64,000 bases of DNA, from NCBI RefSeq assembly GCF_008710155.1, contig NZ_VYPZ01000001.1:248001-312000 (forward strand), in the 5' to 3' direction. The notes below the pieces were generated by a model. That model had not been told where the DNA came from. It saw nothing but the letters and a program-made list of their open reading frames with translations, and did no database searches. Below are positions 16,402 to 25,950 of this stretch, in pieces. Numbering within the stretch: the stretch's first letter is position 1; the number at the start of each line of letters is the position of its first letter. The DNA is from Sphingobium limneticum (lineage in GTDB: Bacteria > Pseudomonadota > Alphaproteobacteria > Sphingomonadales > Sphingomonadaceae). The position numbers and the translations under genes were made by a program.

Positions 16402-17307
16402 ATGGACCTAAGACATTTGCGGTATTTCCTGTGCGTGGCGGAGGAGATGCACTTTGGCCGCGCCGCCCGGCGCCTGGGCATGTCGCAACCGCCGCTCAGC
16501 CAGCAAATCCGCGCGCTGGAGGAGGAACTGGGCGCCCGCCTGTTCGACCGGACCAGCCGCCGCGTGGCGCTGACGGAGGTTGGCCGGCTGTTCCTGCCCG
16601 AAGCGCGCAAGACGCTGGCGCAGGCGGACCATGCCGCGCATGTCGCCCGCCGGACCCAGAGCGGCCATCTGGGGCGGCTTGCGCTGGGTTTCACCGCCTC
16701 TGCCCCCTTCGTGCCGCAGATTGCCGATGCGCTCTATGATTTCCGTCAGGGCTTTCCCCATGTCGACCTGCGCGTGCAGGAATTGGGGCGCGACGATCAG
16801 GTCGCGCTGATCGAGCGGGGCGATCTCGACATCGGTATCATTCGCGGCGTCGCGCCACCGACCCTGCCCGACGGCCTCAGCGCCACCTGGTTGCTGGAGG
16901 AAGATATGCTGCTCGCCCTGCGACAGGACCATGTTCTTGCCCGGCGCGCGGCCGAACCGTCCATCGCGGACCTCGTCGGGGTGCCGTTCGTCCTCTACGC
17001 CACCGCCAGCAGCGCGGACTTTAACGACCATTTCTTCACGCTGTGCGAACAGGCCGGATTCCGGCCCAGCATCACGCTGGAGGTCGGCAGTTTCGCGACC
17101 TTGCTGGGGCTGGTGGCCGCCGGTTTCGGCGCGACCATATTGTCGCGCTCGCTCTCGCGCCTGCATGTGGACAAGGTGATCCTGCGTCCGCTCTTTCCCA
17201 CCGTGCGTACCCGGCTATGGATGATCCACAAAAATGACCTGCCTCCCACGGCGCGCGCCTTTCAGGACGCGATCCTGCGGGCGGGCGCCGTCGTGCATCC
17301 GGCCTAA
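16402..17307 (+). CDS. LysR-family transcriptional regulator, likely of the RND operon
   Basis: The 301-residue protein has an N-terminal winged helix-turn-helix (MHFGRAARRLGMSQPPLSQQ, residues 16-35; then LEEELGARLFDRTSRRV), a linker helix, and a type-2 periplasmic-binding effector domain from about residue 90. The QPPLSQQ recognition helix and the effector domain resemble BenM/CatR-type and related aromatic-responsive regulators, though the inducer cannot be read from sequence. It is divergent from the efflux operon and shares a 247-bp control region with it, which suggests it senses an efflux substrate. Confidence 0.9.
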   Translation: MDLRHLRYFLCVAEEMHFGRAARRLGMSQPPLSQQIRALEEELGARLFDRTSRRVALTEVGRLFLPEARKTLAQADHAAHVARRTQSGHLGRLALGFTASAPFVPQIADALYDFRQGFPHVDLRVQELGRDDQVALIERGDLDIGIIRGVAPPTLPDGLSATWLLEEDMLLALRQDHVLARRAAEPSIADLVGVPFVLYATASSADFNDHFFTLCEQAGFRPSITLEVGSFATLLGLVAAGFGATILSRSLSRLHVDKVILRPLFPTVRTRLWMIHKNDLPPTARAFQDAILRAGAVVHPA

Positions 17308-17445
17308 GTTCTGGAAAAATAGGGACAATAGGATGGAACGTCGATCGATGGGACGGCGATTTTTCAAAAATCTTCGTTATTCAATGACTTGGATTTAAAC
17401 GCGCTGCCTGAACAGCCGCTTTGGCCTGTCCAACTCGCTGTCGCA

Positions 17446-18366
17446 TCAGCGCAGCCGAGCGGCCTCCAGCGCATCCATCGCCAGCGCCACCGCGCCCAGC
17501 GGCCCGGCCTGATCGCCCAGCGCCGGCGGGCGAACGATGCTGCCGATCGTTGCCTCGGTAACGAAGGGCAGATAGCCCGCCAGCTGCGCCACCACCTTTG
17601 CCCGCACCCGCTCCAGCAGGTCGGTCCGCCCCATGCCCACGCCACCGCCGATCAGCACCTGGCGGGCCGCCGTGGTCAGCAATATCGTACCGACCATCTG
17701 TGCGATATCATGGGCGACATCATCCCAGCGCGGATCGTCGGCCGCGATCCGGTTGCCTGCCACGCCGAACCGCTTCGCCAGCGCCGGCCCGGATACCAGC
17801 CCCTCGATACAGTCGCTATGGAAGGGGCAGGCCCCTTCAAAGCTGTCGTCCGGCGCCCGGCGCGTCATGATATGCCCCAGTTCCGGATGCATCGCGCCAT
17901 GGAGCGGCCGGCCATGCAGCGCGAAGCCCGCGCCCAGGCCCGTGCCGATGGTGATGTAACACAGGCAATCGGATGGCCCATCGCCCTCCGCCCCCGCACC
18001 CCAGCGGACCTCGGCCAGCGCCGCGCCATTGACGTCGGTGTCGATCGCGGCGGGGCAGGGCAGCACCCCCGCCAGCGCGCCATAAATATCGGCGCCGGTC
18101 CAGCCCGGCTTGGGCGTCGGCAACATATGGCCGAAATCGGCCGCCGCCCGGTCCAACCGCAGCGGCCCGAACGATCCGATACCCAGCGCTTCGAACGGCC
18201 CCGCCTCATGCCAGCGCCGCAACAGCGCCGCCGCCGCGCTCAGCGTCTCCTGCGGCGTCGTGGTCGGGATCATCACCCGCTCCTCGATCGTCCGCCCCCG
18301 CGCCCGCAAAACGAAAACCTTCGTCCCCCCCAGTTCGACACCGGCCAGATAGGGCAGCGTACTCAT
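17446..18366 (-). CDS. ROK-family fructokinase
   Basis: The 306-residue kinase has the ASKHA ATP-binding start GVELGGTKVFVLRA, the ROK phosphate loop YITIGTGLGAGF, and a zinc-site region HPELGHIMTRR...C-P-F-H-S-D-C with His and three Cys-type ligands (His160 region). The SDCIEGLVSGPALAKRFG segment is typical of bacterial fructokinases that phosphorylate fructose to fructose-6-phosphate, sometimes mannose. No sucrose or mannitol genes flank it, so it looks like a stand-alone housekeeping or accessory kinase. The 138-bp gap before the LysR stop and the 144-bp gap after its start contain no other gene. Confidence 0.88.
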   Translation of the reverse strand: MSTLPYLAGVELGGTKVFVLRARGRTIEERVMIPTTTPQETLSAAAALLRRWHEAGPFEALGIGSFGPLRLDRAAADFGHMLPTPKPGWTGADIYGALAGVLPCPAAIDTDVNGAALAEVRWGAGAEGDGPSDCLCYITIGTGLGAGFALHGRPLHGAMHPELGHIMTRRAPDDSFEGACPFHSDCIEGLVSGPALAKRFGVAGNRIAADDPRWDDVAHDIAQMVGTILLTTAARQVLIGGGVGMGRTDLLERVRAKVVAQLAGYLPFVTEATIGSIVRPPALGDQAGPLGAVALAMDALEAARLR

Positions 18367-18510
18367 GCGACGAGGCCTGAAAGGAGGGTAAGGAAGGACA
18401 TGATGCTTGGCGCCCGAAAATGGAAATTCCGGCCCCTCATAGGCAAATGCAAGCGCCCCCGCCAGTTCCCGTCAGACGATGCGCCGCCAAACTGCCGATC
18501 GGCATATCCG

Positions 18511-19371
18511 CTACCCAAATGCCGCCGCCAGCGCGCGTAGTAGGCCATGGTCGGCCAGTCCTTCATCCGCCAGCGTGAAGCCCAATGTCCGGCGATGATC
18601 GAAGCCGGCCAGCGGCACATGGGCGACATCAGGGCTGCGATAGCAATCGGGCATTACCGTCACGCCCATGCCCGCCCCCACCATCTGCAACGCACGCTCG
18701 TCATTGGTGGTGCGTAGCGAGAAATGCGGCCGCACGCCGCGCTCCAGAAAATGCCGGCTGGTCTGCGATAGCAATTCGCAATGCCGTCGCACGATCATCG
18801 TCTCCTGCCGCAGATCCTCCGCATCCAGTTGCGTCCGGCCGGCCAGGGGATGGTCGGCCGCCATAACCATGGCATAGGCTTCCTCCGCCACCACCTGCTG
18901 TGCCATCGACTGTGCGCCCGGCCGCAGAATGCTGAAGGTCGCGTCGATCCGGTCGCGCGCCAGCATCGCGGTCAATTCGCGTTCGCTGGCGAAGGCGATT
19001 TCCACCGGCCCGCCGCCCTCCGCCCGATAGGCCCGCGCCGCCTGCGCGACGATCGTGCCGGCTATGCTGCTCAGCACGCCGATCCGCACCGGCCGCGCCT
19101 GCGCGATATCGGCCATCGCGCCCAGCGCCATGTTGAACTCCCGTTCGATCCGCCGGGCATGGGTCAGGAAGCGCGTGCCGGCCTGGGTCAATTGCACTCG
19201 CTGGTTGGTGCGGGTGAACAGTTGCCGTTGCAGCGCGTTCTCCAGCTTGGATATGCCTGCCGACAGGGTCGGCTGCGACACATTGCAATGCACCGCCGCG
19301 CGGGAGAAATTGCCCTGATCGACCACGGCCAGGAAATAGCGGAGAAGATAGCGTTCGATCATAGGTTCCAT
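18511..19371 (-). CDS. LysR-family transcriptional regulator, divergent from the leucine-catabolic operon
   Basis: The 286-residue protein has a LysR winged helix (FSRAAVHCNVSQPTLSAGIS, then LENALQRQLFTRTNQRV) and an effector domain (VRIGVLSSIAGTIVAQAA from about residue 93). The first ATG at 19371 is taken; an ATG three codons later is also possible. It is divergent from the isovaleryl-CoA dehydrogenase gene with only 79 bp between starts, so it probably regulates that operon. The SAGISKLE recognition helix is like CysB/OxyR-branch regulators, but the ligand is unknown. Confidence 0.88.
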   Translation of the reverse strand: MEPMIERYLLRYFLAVVDQGNFSRAAVHCNVSQPTLSAGISKLENALQRQLFTRTNQRVQLTQAGTRFLTHARRIEREFNMALGAMADIAQARPVRIGVLSSIAGTIVAQAARAYRAEGGGPVEIAFASERELTAMLARDRIDATFSILRPGAQSMAQQVVAEEAYAMVMAADHPLAGRTQLDAEDLRQETMIVRRHCELLSQTSRHFLERGVRPHFSLRTTNDERALQMVGAGMGVTVMPDCYRSPDVAHVPLAGFDHRRTLGFTLADEGLADHGLLRALAAAFG

Positions 19372-19401
19372 CTATACACTGATATGGGACTGTCAATTTT
19401 C

Positions 19402-19417
19402 CAGCCGGCGCCGGCTG
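19402..19417. promoter_or_regulatory. 16-bp perfect palindrome in the lysR/ivd intergenic region
   Basis: CAGCCGGCGCCGGCTG reads identically on both strands and lies midway in the 79-bp divergent gap. It could be an operator or a cruciform-forming site; it is more GC-rich than usual LysR sites, so the role is uncertain. Confidence 0.4.
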
Positions 19418-19450
19418 CGCTAAGAAGGTGGCAATAGGAGAGAGACGCCG

Positions 19451-20596
19451 ATGACCGATTTCGATTTTGCGCTGGGCGACAATGCCGACATGATCCGCGA
19501 CAGCGCGGCCCGTTTCGCGACCGACCGTATCGCCCCGTTGGCGGCCGAGATCGACGCGAAGGACTGGTTCCCGGTCGAACTATGGCCGGCCATGGGCGAG
19601 CTTGGCTTGCACGGCATCACCGTGGCGGAGGAAGATGGCGGCCTGGGCCTGGGCTATCTGGAACATGTCGTCGCGCAGGAGGAAGTCGCCCGCGCCTCCG
19701 CCTCCATAGGTCTAAGCTATGGCGCGCACTCCAATCTGTGCGTCAATCAGATCCGCCGCTGGGCCAATGCCGAGCAGAAGGCGAAATATCTCCCCAAGCT
19801 GATTTCCGGTGAGCATGTCGGCAGCCTTGCCATGTCGGAAGCGGGCGCGGGCTCCGACGTCGTCTCGATGAAGCTGAAGGCGGAGAAGAAGGGCGACCAC
19901 TATATCCTGAACGGCACCAAATTCTGGATCACCAACGCGGCCTATGCCGACACTTTGGTCGTCTATGCCAAGACGGGCGAGGGGTCGAAAGGCATCACCA
20001 CCTTCCTCATCGAAAAGGGGATGAAGGGCTTCTCCATCGGCCAGAAGATCGACAAGATGGGCATGCGCGGATCGCCGACCGCCGAACTGGTGTTCGACGA
20101 TTGCGAAGTGCCGGAGGAGAATATCATGGGTCCGCTCAACGGCGGCGTCGGCATCCTGATGAGCGGCCTCGATTATGAGCGCACCGTATTGGCGGGGATC
20201 CAGCTTGGCATCATGCAGGCCTGCCTCGACACCGTCCTGCCCTATATTCGCGAGCGCAAGCAGTTCGGTAAGCCCATCGGCGCCTTTCAACTGATGCAGG
20301 CCAAGGTCGCCGACATGTATGTCGCGCTCAACAGTGCCCGCGCCTATGTCTATGCCGTCGCCCGCGCCTGCGATTCCGGCAAGACCACCCGCTTCGACGC
20401 GGCCGGCGCGATCCTGCTGGCCAGCGAGAATGCGATGAAGGTCGCGCTGGAAGCGGTGCAGGCCTTGGGCGGCGCGGGCTATACCAAGGACTGGCCGGTC
20501 GAACGCTATATGCGCGATGCCAAATTGCTGGATATCGGCGCTGGCACCAATGAAATCCGCCGCATGCTGATCGGTCGGGAGTTGATCGGAGCATGA
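19451..20596 (+). CDS. liuA: isovaleryl-CoA dehydrogenase
   Basis: The 381-residue FAD enzyme belongs to the acyl-CoA dehydrogenases. The catalytic base is in the isovaleryl-specific position, Glu243 in [10 protein letters not shown], while the usual C-terminal base position is part of [11 protein letters not shown], without a Glu. This placement is a recognised mark of isovaleryl-CoA dehydrogenases. It oxidises isovaleryl-CoA from leucine to 3-methylcrotonyl-CoA and passes electrons to ETF. The ribosome site ATAGGAGAGAG precedes ATG 19451. Its stop overlaps the next start by 4 nt, and its partner carboxylase follows. Confidence 0.92.
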   Translation: MTDFDFALGDNADMIRDSAARFATDRIAPLAAEIDAKDWFPVELWPAMGELGLHGITVAEEDGGLGLGYLEHVVAQEEVARASASIGLSYGAHSNLCVNQIRRWANAEQKAKYLPKLISGEHVGSLAMSEAGAGSDVVSMKLKAEKKGDHYILNGTKFWITNAAYADTLVVYAKTGEGSKGITTFLIEKGMKGFSIGQKIDKMGMRGSPTAELVFDDCEVPEENIMGPLNGGVGILMSGLDYERTVLAGIQLGIMQACLDTVLPYIRERKQFGKPIGAFQLMQAKVADMYVALNSARAYVYAVARACDSGKTTRFDAAGAILLASENAMKVALEAVQALGGAGYTKDWPVERYMRDAKLLDIGAGTNEIRRMLIGRELIGA

Positions 20597-22194
20597 GCGC
20601 CCCCGTGCTCGACAGCAAGCTGTCGCCCGACAGTGAGGCCTTCCGCAGCAACGCCGCGCAAAACCGCGCGCTGGCGCAGGAACTGCGCGAGCGGGTCGCG
20701 ACCGCCGCGCAGGGCGGCTCGTCCAACGCCCGCGAGAAACATGTCGCCCGCGGCAAGCTGCTCCCCCGCGATCGTGTCGAGCGGCTGCTCGATCCCGGCT
20801 CGCCCTTCCTGGAAATCGGCCAACTTGCCGCCAACGGCCTCTATGGCGACGAAGTGCCCGGCGCCGGCCTCATTGCCGGCATCGGCCGCGTGTCCGGTCG
20901 GCAGGTGATGATCGGCTGCAACGACGCCACGGTGAAGGGCGGCACCTATTATCCGCTGACCGTGAAGAAGCATCTGCGCGCGCAGGAAATCGCGCTCGAA
21001 AACCGTCTGCCCTGCATCTATCTGGTCGACAGCGGTGGCGCGAACCTGCCCAATCAGGCGGAGGTCTTCCCGGATCGCGACCATTTCGGCCGCATCTTCT
21101 ACAACCAGGCAAACCTGTCCGCGCGCGGCATCCCGCAAATCGCCTGCGTCATGGGCAGCTGCACGGCGGGCGGCGCCTATGTGCCCGCCATGTCGGACGA
21201 AACGGTGATCGTCCGCAATCAGGGCACCATCTTCCTCGCCGGCCCGCCGCTGGTGCAGGCCGCGACCGGCGAAGTGATCAGCGCAGAAGACCTTGGCGGC
21301 GGCGACCTGCATGGCCGCAAGTCCGGCGTAGTCGATCATGTCGCCGAAAATGACGATCATGCGCTCACCATCGTGCGCGACATCGTCTCGACGCTCCAGC
21401 CCGATCGTCAGCCCGACCTCAACCTGCGCGATCCCCGCCCGCCGAAATTCGACGCCGCCGACCTTTATGGCATCATTCCCGACGACGTCCGCGCGCCCTA
21501 TGATGTGCGCGAAATCATCGCCCGCATCGTCGACGGCAGCGAATTTCATGAGTTTAAGCCGCTCTACGGCACTACGCTCATCTGCGGTTTTGCCCATATC
21601 TGGGGCATGCCGGTCGCGATCCTTGCCAATAACGGCGTCCTGTTCAGCGAAAGCGCCCTTAAGGGCGCGCATTTCATAGAACTCGCCTGCCAGCGCCGCA
21701 TCCCTTTGCTCTTTCTCCAGAATATCTCCGGCTTCATGGTCGGCGGCAAATATGAAGCGGAGGGGATCGCCAAAAATGGTGCGAAACTCGTCACCGCCGT
21801 CGCCACCGCGCAAGTGCCCAAGATCACCGTGCTGATCGGCGGCAGCTTCGGCGCGGGCAATTACGGCATGTGCGGCCGCGCCTATGGCCCGCGCTTCCTC
21901 TTCACCTGGCCCAACGCCCGGATCAGCGTGATGGGCGGCGAACAGGCCGCGAGCGTTCTGGCGACCGTCCACCGCGACGCTGCCGTATGGAGCGCTGAGG
22001 AGGCCGAAGCCTTCAAGGCGCCGATCCGCCGCAAATATGAGGATGAAGGCAATCCTTATTATGCGACCGCGCGGCTGTGGGACGATGGCGTGATCGACCC
22101 GGCTCAGACTCGCAACGTCCTCGGCCTCGCCTTCGCCGCCGCGCTGAACGCCCCGGTCGAAGACCGCGCGCAATTCGGCATTTTCAGGATGTAA
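20593..22194 (+). CDS. liuB: 3-methylcrotonyl-CoA carboxylase beta subunit
   Basis: The 533-residue carboxyltransferase has two crotonase-like domains. Visible motifs are [38 protein letters not shown], a glycine-rich [16 protein letters not shown] oxyanion site, and a second-half [16 protein letters not shown]. The VDSGGA(N/Y)LPxQ form and linkage with isovaleryl-CoA dehydrogenase point to methylcrotonyl-CoA rather than propionyl- or acetyl-CoA. It transfers CO2 from biotin to 3-methylcrotonyl-CoA, giving 3-methylglutaconyl-CoA. It overlaps liuA by 4 nt and liuD by 1 nt. Confidence 0.93.
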   Translation: MSAPVLDSKLSPDSEAFRSNAAQNRALAQELRERVATAAQGGSSNAREKHVARGKLLPRDRVERLLDPGSPFLEIGQLAANGLYGDEVPGAGLIAGIGRVSGRQVMIGCNDATVKGGTYYPLTVKKHLRAQEIALENRLPCIYLVDSGGANLPNQAEVFPDRDHFGRIFYNQANLSARGIPQIACVMGSCTAGGAYVPAMSDETVIVRNQGTIFLAGPPLVQAATGEVISAEDLGGGDLHGRKSGVVDHVAENDDHALTIVRDIVSTLQPDRQPDLNLRDPRPPKFDAADLYGIIPDDVRAPYDVREIIARIVDGSEFHEFKPLYGTTLICGFAHIWGMPVAILANNGVLFSESALKGAHFIELACQRRIPLLFLQNISGFMVGGKYEAEGIAKNGAKLVTAVATAQVPKITVLIGGSFGAGNYGMCGRAYGPRFLFTWPNARISVMGGEQAASVLATVHRDAAVWSAEEAEAFKAPIRRKYEDEGNPYYATARLWDDGVIDPAQTRNVLGLAFAAALNAPVEDRAQFGIFRM

Positions 22195-24044
22195 TGACGA
22201 TGATTCAGTCCCTCCTCATCGCCAATCGCGGCGAAATCGCCTGTCGCATCATCCGCACCGCGCGTGCCATGGGCATCCGCACCGTCGCGGTCTATTCCGA
22301 TGCGGACGCCAACGCCCTGCATGTCCGCTCCGCCGACGAAGCCGTGCATATCGGCCCCTCGCCGGTGCGTGAATCCTATCTGCTGGGTGACCGCATCATC
22401 GCCGCCGCGCAGCAGACCGGCGCGCAGGCCATTCATCCGGGCTATGGCTTCTTGTCCGAAAACGCCCAGTTCGCGCAGGCGGTGCAGGATGCCGGCCTCA
22501 TCTGGGTCGGCCCCAATCCCGCCAGCATCACCGCCATGGGCCTGAAGGACGCGGCCAAGCAATTGATGCAGCAAGCGGGCGTCCCCACCACGCCCGGTTA
22601 TCTCGGAGAAGACCAGTCACCCGACCGGCTGAAGGCGGAGGCCGACGCGATCGGCTATCCCGTCCTGATCAAGGCGGTCGCCGGTGGCGGCGGCAAGGGC
22701 ATGCGCAAGGTGGATGATGCCGCCGACTTCGCCGACGCCCTGCTCTCCTGCCAGCGCGAAGCCGCCTCCAGCTTCGGCAATGACCAGGTGCTGCTGGAAA
22801 AGTGGATCACCAACCCGCGCCATATCGAAGTGCAGGTCTTCGGCGACAGCCATGGCAATGTCGTCCATCTGTTCGAACGCGACTGCTCGCTCCAGCGCCG
22901 TCATCAAAAGGTGATAGAGGAAGCGCCTGCGCCGGGCATGGACCCGGAAACCCGCGCGGCTGTCTGTCAGGCGGCGGTCAATGCGGCGAAGGCGGTGGAT
23001 TATGTCGGCGCCGGCACGATCGAATTCATCGCTGATGGCGGCGACGGTCTGCGCCCCGACCGCATCTGGTTCATGGAAATGAACACAAGGCTTCAGGTCG
23101 AACATCCCGTGACGGAAGAGATTACCGGGCAGGATCTGGTCGAATGGCAATTGCGCGTCGCATCGGGTGAACCATTGCCGAAAAAACAGGAAGAACTGTC
23201 GATTAACGGCTGGGCGATGGAAGCGCGCCTCTATGCCGAAGACCCGGCCAAGGGTTTCCTGCCGTCGATCGGGCGGCTCGACACGTTCGAACTGGGTCAC
23301 GGGTGCCGCATCGATACCGGTGTCGAACAGGGCGCGGAAATCTCGCCCTTCTACGACCCGATGATTGCCAAGGTGATCGCCCATGGCCCCAGCCGTGATG
23401 CAGCGCGCCGTTCGCTGGCCGCGTCGCTGGACGATACGGCTATCTGGCCGCTGCGCACCAATGCGGGATTCCTCGTCAAGGCGTTGGAGCATCCGACTTT
23501 CGTCGCGGCGCAGCTGGATACGGGCCTGATCGGGCGAGAGGGAGACGCGCTGCTCCCGCCGCACCATCCGTCCGACGAGGCGCTGGCCGACGCGGCAACG
23601 GTATTGGTGTCGGGAGACGGCTTGTCGGGTTTCCGCCTCAACGCCCCGATCAGGGCGGAGGCGGCCTTCTTGCTCGATGGCGAAGCCGTGACGATCCGCT
23701 TTGATCCGCGCGATGGAACGGATGATGGCGAAGCCCTGGAAGATGTGCTGATCGCCGAAGGTGGGCAGGTCTGGCACCTGACGCCTTGGCGCGCGAGCGG
23801 CGGCGCCGGCGGCGCGGCATCCGATGGCGCCATCCTTTCGCCCATGCCCGGCCGCATCATTGCCGTTGCCGTGACGGCGGGGGACAAGGTCGCCAAGGGG
23901 CAGAAACTGCTGACCTTGGAAGCGATGAAGATGGAGCATAGCCTGGTCGCGCCATTCGATGGCATCGTCGCCGAATTCAATGCAGCGCAAGGCGGTCAGG
24001 TCAGCGAAGGCGCTTTGCTCGCCCGGATCGAAAAGGACGAATGA
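22194..24044 (+). CDS. liuD: 3-methylcrotonyl-CoA carboxylase biotin-carrying alpha subunit
   Basis: The 616-residue protein has an N-terminal biotin carboxylase domain (LLIANRGEIACRI, ATP-grasp loop AVAGGGGKGMRKV, MNTRLQVEHPVTE) and a C-terminal biotinyl domain in which Lys579 of LEAMKMEHS carries biotin. It makes carboxybiotin for the beta subunit. The ATG at 22194 shares one base with the liuB stop (TAATG); ATG 22200 is an alternative. No methylglutaconyl-CoA hydratase (liuC) or HMG-CoA lyase (liuE) follows, so these must be encoded elsewhere. Confidence 0.94.
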   Translation: MTMIQSLLIANRGEIACRIIRTARAMGIRTVAVYSDADANALHVRSADEAVHIGPSPVRESYLLGDRIIAAAQQTGAQAIHPGYGFLSENAQFAQAVQDAGLIWVGPNPASITAMGLKDAAKQLMQQAGVPTTPGYLGEDQSPDRLKAEADAIGYPVLIKAVAGGGGKGMRKVDDAADFADALLSCQREAASSFGNDQVLLEKWITNPRHIEVQVFGDSHGNVVHLFERDCSLQRRHQKVIEEAPAPGMDPETRAAVCQAAVNAAKAVDYVGAGTIEFIADGGDGLRPDRIWFMEMNTRLQVEHPVTEEITGQDLVEWQLRVASGEPLPKKQEELSINGWAMEARLYAEDPAKGFLPSIGRLDTFELGHGCRIDTGVEQGAEISPFYDPMIAKVIAHGPSRDAARRSLAASLDDTAIWPLRTNAGFLVKALEHPTFVAAQLDTGLIGREGDALLPPHHPSDEALADAATVLVSGDGLSGFRLNAPIRAEAAFLLDGEAVTIRFDPRDGTDDGEALEDVLIAEGGQVWHLTPWRASGGAGGAASDGAILSPMPGRIIAVAVTAGDKVAKGQKLLTLEAMKMEHSLVAPFDGIVAEFNAAQGGQVSEGALLARIEKDE

Positions 24045-24122
24045 TCCTGTCCTACAGCGGGCGCTCCGGCCTATGGTGGTCGCCGCCAGCTCTGGTGGAA
24101 GGGTAGTTCGATAATGTCCTGT

Positions 24123-24143
24123 TTTCGACATAAAATGTCGAAA
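24123..24143. promoter_or_regulatory. 9-bp inverted repeat upstream of the MaoC gene
   Basis: Perfect arms TTTCGACAT and ATGTCGAAA are separated by three A residues, 36 bp before the MaoC start. There is no T-run after it, so an operator is more likely than a terminator. It would let the MaoC-CitE pair be controlled apart from liuABD. Confidence 0.5.
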
Positions 24144-24178
24144 TTGGCGGGAAATGTGCGAAGTTAAGGGACGACGAT

Positions 24179-24631
24179 ATGGCAGGCAGATATTTCGACC
24201 AGTGGCAGGTGGGCGACCGGATCGTCCATGACATCCGTCGTACCGTGACGGAGACGGACAATCTCCTCTTCACGACGATGACCCATAATCCGCAGCCCCT
24301 GCATCTGGACGCCGAAGCGGCCAAGGCCAGCGAATTCGGCCAGATCCTCGTCAACGGCACCTTCACCTTCGCGCTGATGGTGGGCCTGTCGGTGGGCGAT
24401 ACGACGCTTGGCACGCTGGTCGCTAACCTTGGCTATGACAAGCTCGTCATGCCCAACCCCGTCTTCATCGGCGACACGATGCGCTGCGAAACGGAAGTGA
24501 CCGATCTCAAGCCCAGCAAGTCGCGCCCCGGCGCGGGCATCGTCACCTTCACCCACCGCCTCTATAATCAACGGGATGAGGTCGTGTGCCAATGTCTGCG
24601 CATGGCGCTGCTCAAAAAGTCCGACGCATGA
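24179..24631 (+). CDS. MaoC-family hot-dog hydratase/dehydratase
   Basis: The 150-residue single hot-dog protein resembles the MaoC-like acyl-CoA hydratases: TETDNLLFTTMTHNPQPLHLD carries the Asp/His-type catalytic region (Asn/His around residues 35-40), followed by LVNGTFTFALMVGLSV. Such proteins act as (R)-enoyl-CoA, mesaconyl-CoA or methylmalyl-CoA (de)hydratases. Pairing with the overlapping CitE-like lyase suggests they work in sequence, for example hydration of an enoyl-CoA followed by C-C cleavage. Whether this touches leucine catabolism or another short branched acyl-CoA is inference. Confidence 0.8.
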   Translation: MAGRYFDQWQVGDRIVHDIRRTVTETDNLLFTTMTHNPQPLHLDAEAAKASEFGQILVNGTFTFALMVGLSVGDTTLGTLVANLGYDKLVMPNPVFIGDTMRCETEVTDLKPSKSRPGAGIVTFTHRLYNQRDEVVCQCLRMALLKKSDA

Positions 24632-25464
24632 CGTTGCGCTCGCTGCTCTTCGTGCCGGGCGACCGGCCCGATCGCTTCGCCAAGGCAGCGGCCAGCGGTG
24701 CGGACGCGCTGATCCTCGACCTGGAAGATTCGGTCGCTTTTGAGAGCAAGGGAGAGGCGCGCGGGGCCGTGGCCGAATGGCTCGCAGGGGATCGGCCGGT
24801 CCCGACCTTCGTGCGCGTCAATCCGCTGGACGGCGACCAGACGCAAGCCGATCTGGCCGCCATACTGCCGGGCCGTCCCGATGGCTTGTTGCTGCCCAAG
24901 GCGGAGGGTGCGGCCAGCGTAGAGGCGTTGCTTGGGCTGCTGGGCGACGTGCGATTGCCGATCCTGCCGATCGCGACGGAAACGCCCGCCGCCATCTTTC
25001 AGTTAGGCAGCTATGCGACGGTTCGCGATCATCTGGCCGGCCTCACCTGGGGCGCGGAAGACCTGCCTGCCGCGATCGGCGCAGCAACGTCTCGCGAGGA
25101 GGACGGCCGCTATACGCCGCCCTATGAAATGGTCCGATCGCTCACCCTGTTCGGCGCCCATGCAGCCGCAACCGCCGCGATCGAGACGGTCTTCCCCCGC
25201 ATCGACGCGCCGGACGCCTTGGCCGCCTATGTCGCCCGTGCCCGCCGCGACGGCTTTACCGGCATGATGGCGATCCACCCGGTTCAGGTCGCCACGATCA
25301 ATGCCGGCTTCACGCCAACACCTGCCGAACTGGCCCATGCCCGCGCCATCGTCGACGCCTTCGCCGCCCATCCCGGCGCAGGCGCATTGAAGCTGGACGG
25401 CAAGATGATCGACCGCCCGCATCTGGTGCAGGCGCGTCGCATCCTCGACCGGGCGGGGGCTTGA
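24628..25464 (+). CDS. HpcH/HpaI aldolase / citrate lyase beta-like (CitE) protein
   Basis: The 278-residue TIM-barrel lyase has MTLRSLLFVPGDRPDRF at the start, LILDLEDSVAFESK with Mg-binding acidic residues, and ATETPAAIFQLGSY. It is of the stand-alone CitE type (no citF/citD nearby), which cleaves malyl-CoA, citramalyl-CoA or similar beta-hydroxyacyl-CoA esters. The ATG at 24628 overlaps the MaoC stop (ATGA) and starts directly with the family N-terminus, so the longer frame from 24586 is rejected. The pair with MaoC is a recurrent arrangement beside methylcrotonyl-CoA carboxylase genes. Confidence 0.82.
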   Translation: MTLRSLLFVPGDRPDRFAKAAASGADALILDLEDSVAFESKGEARGAVAEWLAGDRPVPTFVRVNPLDGDQTQADLAAILPGRPDGLLLPKAEGAASVEALLGLLGDVRLPILPIATETPAAIFQLGSYATVRDHLAGLTWGAEDLPAAIGAATSREEDGRYTPPYEMVRSLTLFGAHAAATAAIETVFPRIDAPDALAAYVARARRDGFTGMMAIHPVQVATINAGFTPTPAELAHARAIVDAFAAHPGAGALKLDGKMIDRPHLVQARRILDRAGA

Positions 25465-25497
25465 CCCCGAGAAGCTATGAAGCTGAGGCATATAATG

Positions 25498-25565
25498 CGT
25501 TCCCCGGCGTAGGCCGGGGTCCAGTTCCAAGCTCTGAACTGGACCCCGGCCTACGCCGGGGAACG
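25498..25565. repeat. 68-bp REP-like element: perfect 30-bp inverted repeat
   Basis: The left arm (25498-25527) and right arm (25536-25565) are perfect reverse complements with an 8-nt loop. Each arm also contains the smaller palindrome CCCCGGCGTAGGCCGGGG. It lies between the convergent CitE-like and folB genes and can act as a bidirectional terminator. A diverged half copy is at 57028-57056, which shows this is a dispersed repeat family. Confidence 0.85.
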
Positions 25566-25599
25566 GAAGGATATAGATTTACATCAATGCCCGCCGATA

Positions 25600-25950
25600 T
25601 CAGTCCCGGCTAACCACGACCTCGACCCCCGCCAGCCCGCGCGTCAGGGCGAAAGGCTTGTCGACATTGACGCAGGCCTCCACCACGCCCGGCCAACTGA
25701 GGCATTCCTCGCCCAGTCGCTGGGCAAATGTCTCGATCAGCGGGATATGCACTTCCGACATGGCTTCGGCGGCGCGGACGATCCGGCGATAGTCGATCGT
25801 TTCGCCGATCCCCTCGACCGCACCGCCATCCAGCAACAATTGGACGGTGATGACCAGCGGTTGGCGCCGGCCGATCTCGTCCGGATTGATGCCGATATCG
25901 GCCAGTAAAGGCAGATCCTTCACTCGAACTCTGGTGGTGACGGATGCCAT
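25600..25950 (-). CDS. folB: dihydroneopterin aldolase family protein
   Basis: The 116-residue protein has the tunnelling fold of FolB: LLADIGINPDEIGRRQPLVI, the pterin-binding TIDYRRIVRAAEAM, and LIETFAQRLGEE with the conserved Glu-Thr. FolB converts 7,8-dihydroneopterin to 6-hydroxymethyl-dihydropterin in folate synthesis; some homologues are epimerases. It shares one base with the folD stop and ends a folate/C1 operon, so it probably supplies pterin to the tetrahydrofolate pool used by its neighbours. Confidence 0.82.
   Translation of the reverse strand: MASVTTRVRVKDLPLLADIGINPDEIGRRQPLVITVQLLLDGGAVEGIGETIDYRRIVRAAEAMSEVHIPLIETFAQRLGEECLSWPGVVEACVNVDKPFALTRGLAGVEVVVSRD

Noticed and set aside
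25498-25565. Attachment site or IS end
   Set aside because: There is no adjacent integrase or transposase and no target duplication; the nested palindrome fits a REP element better.
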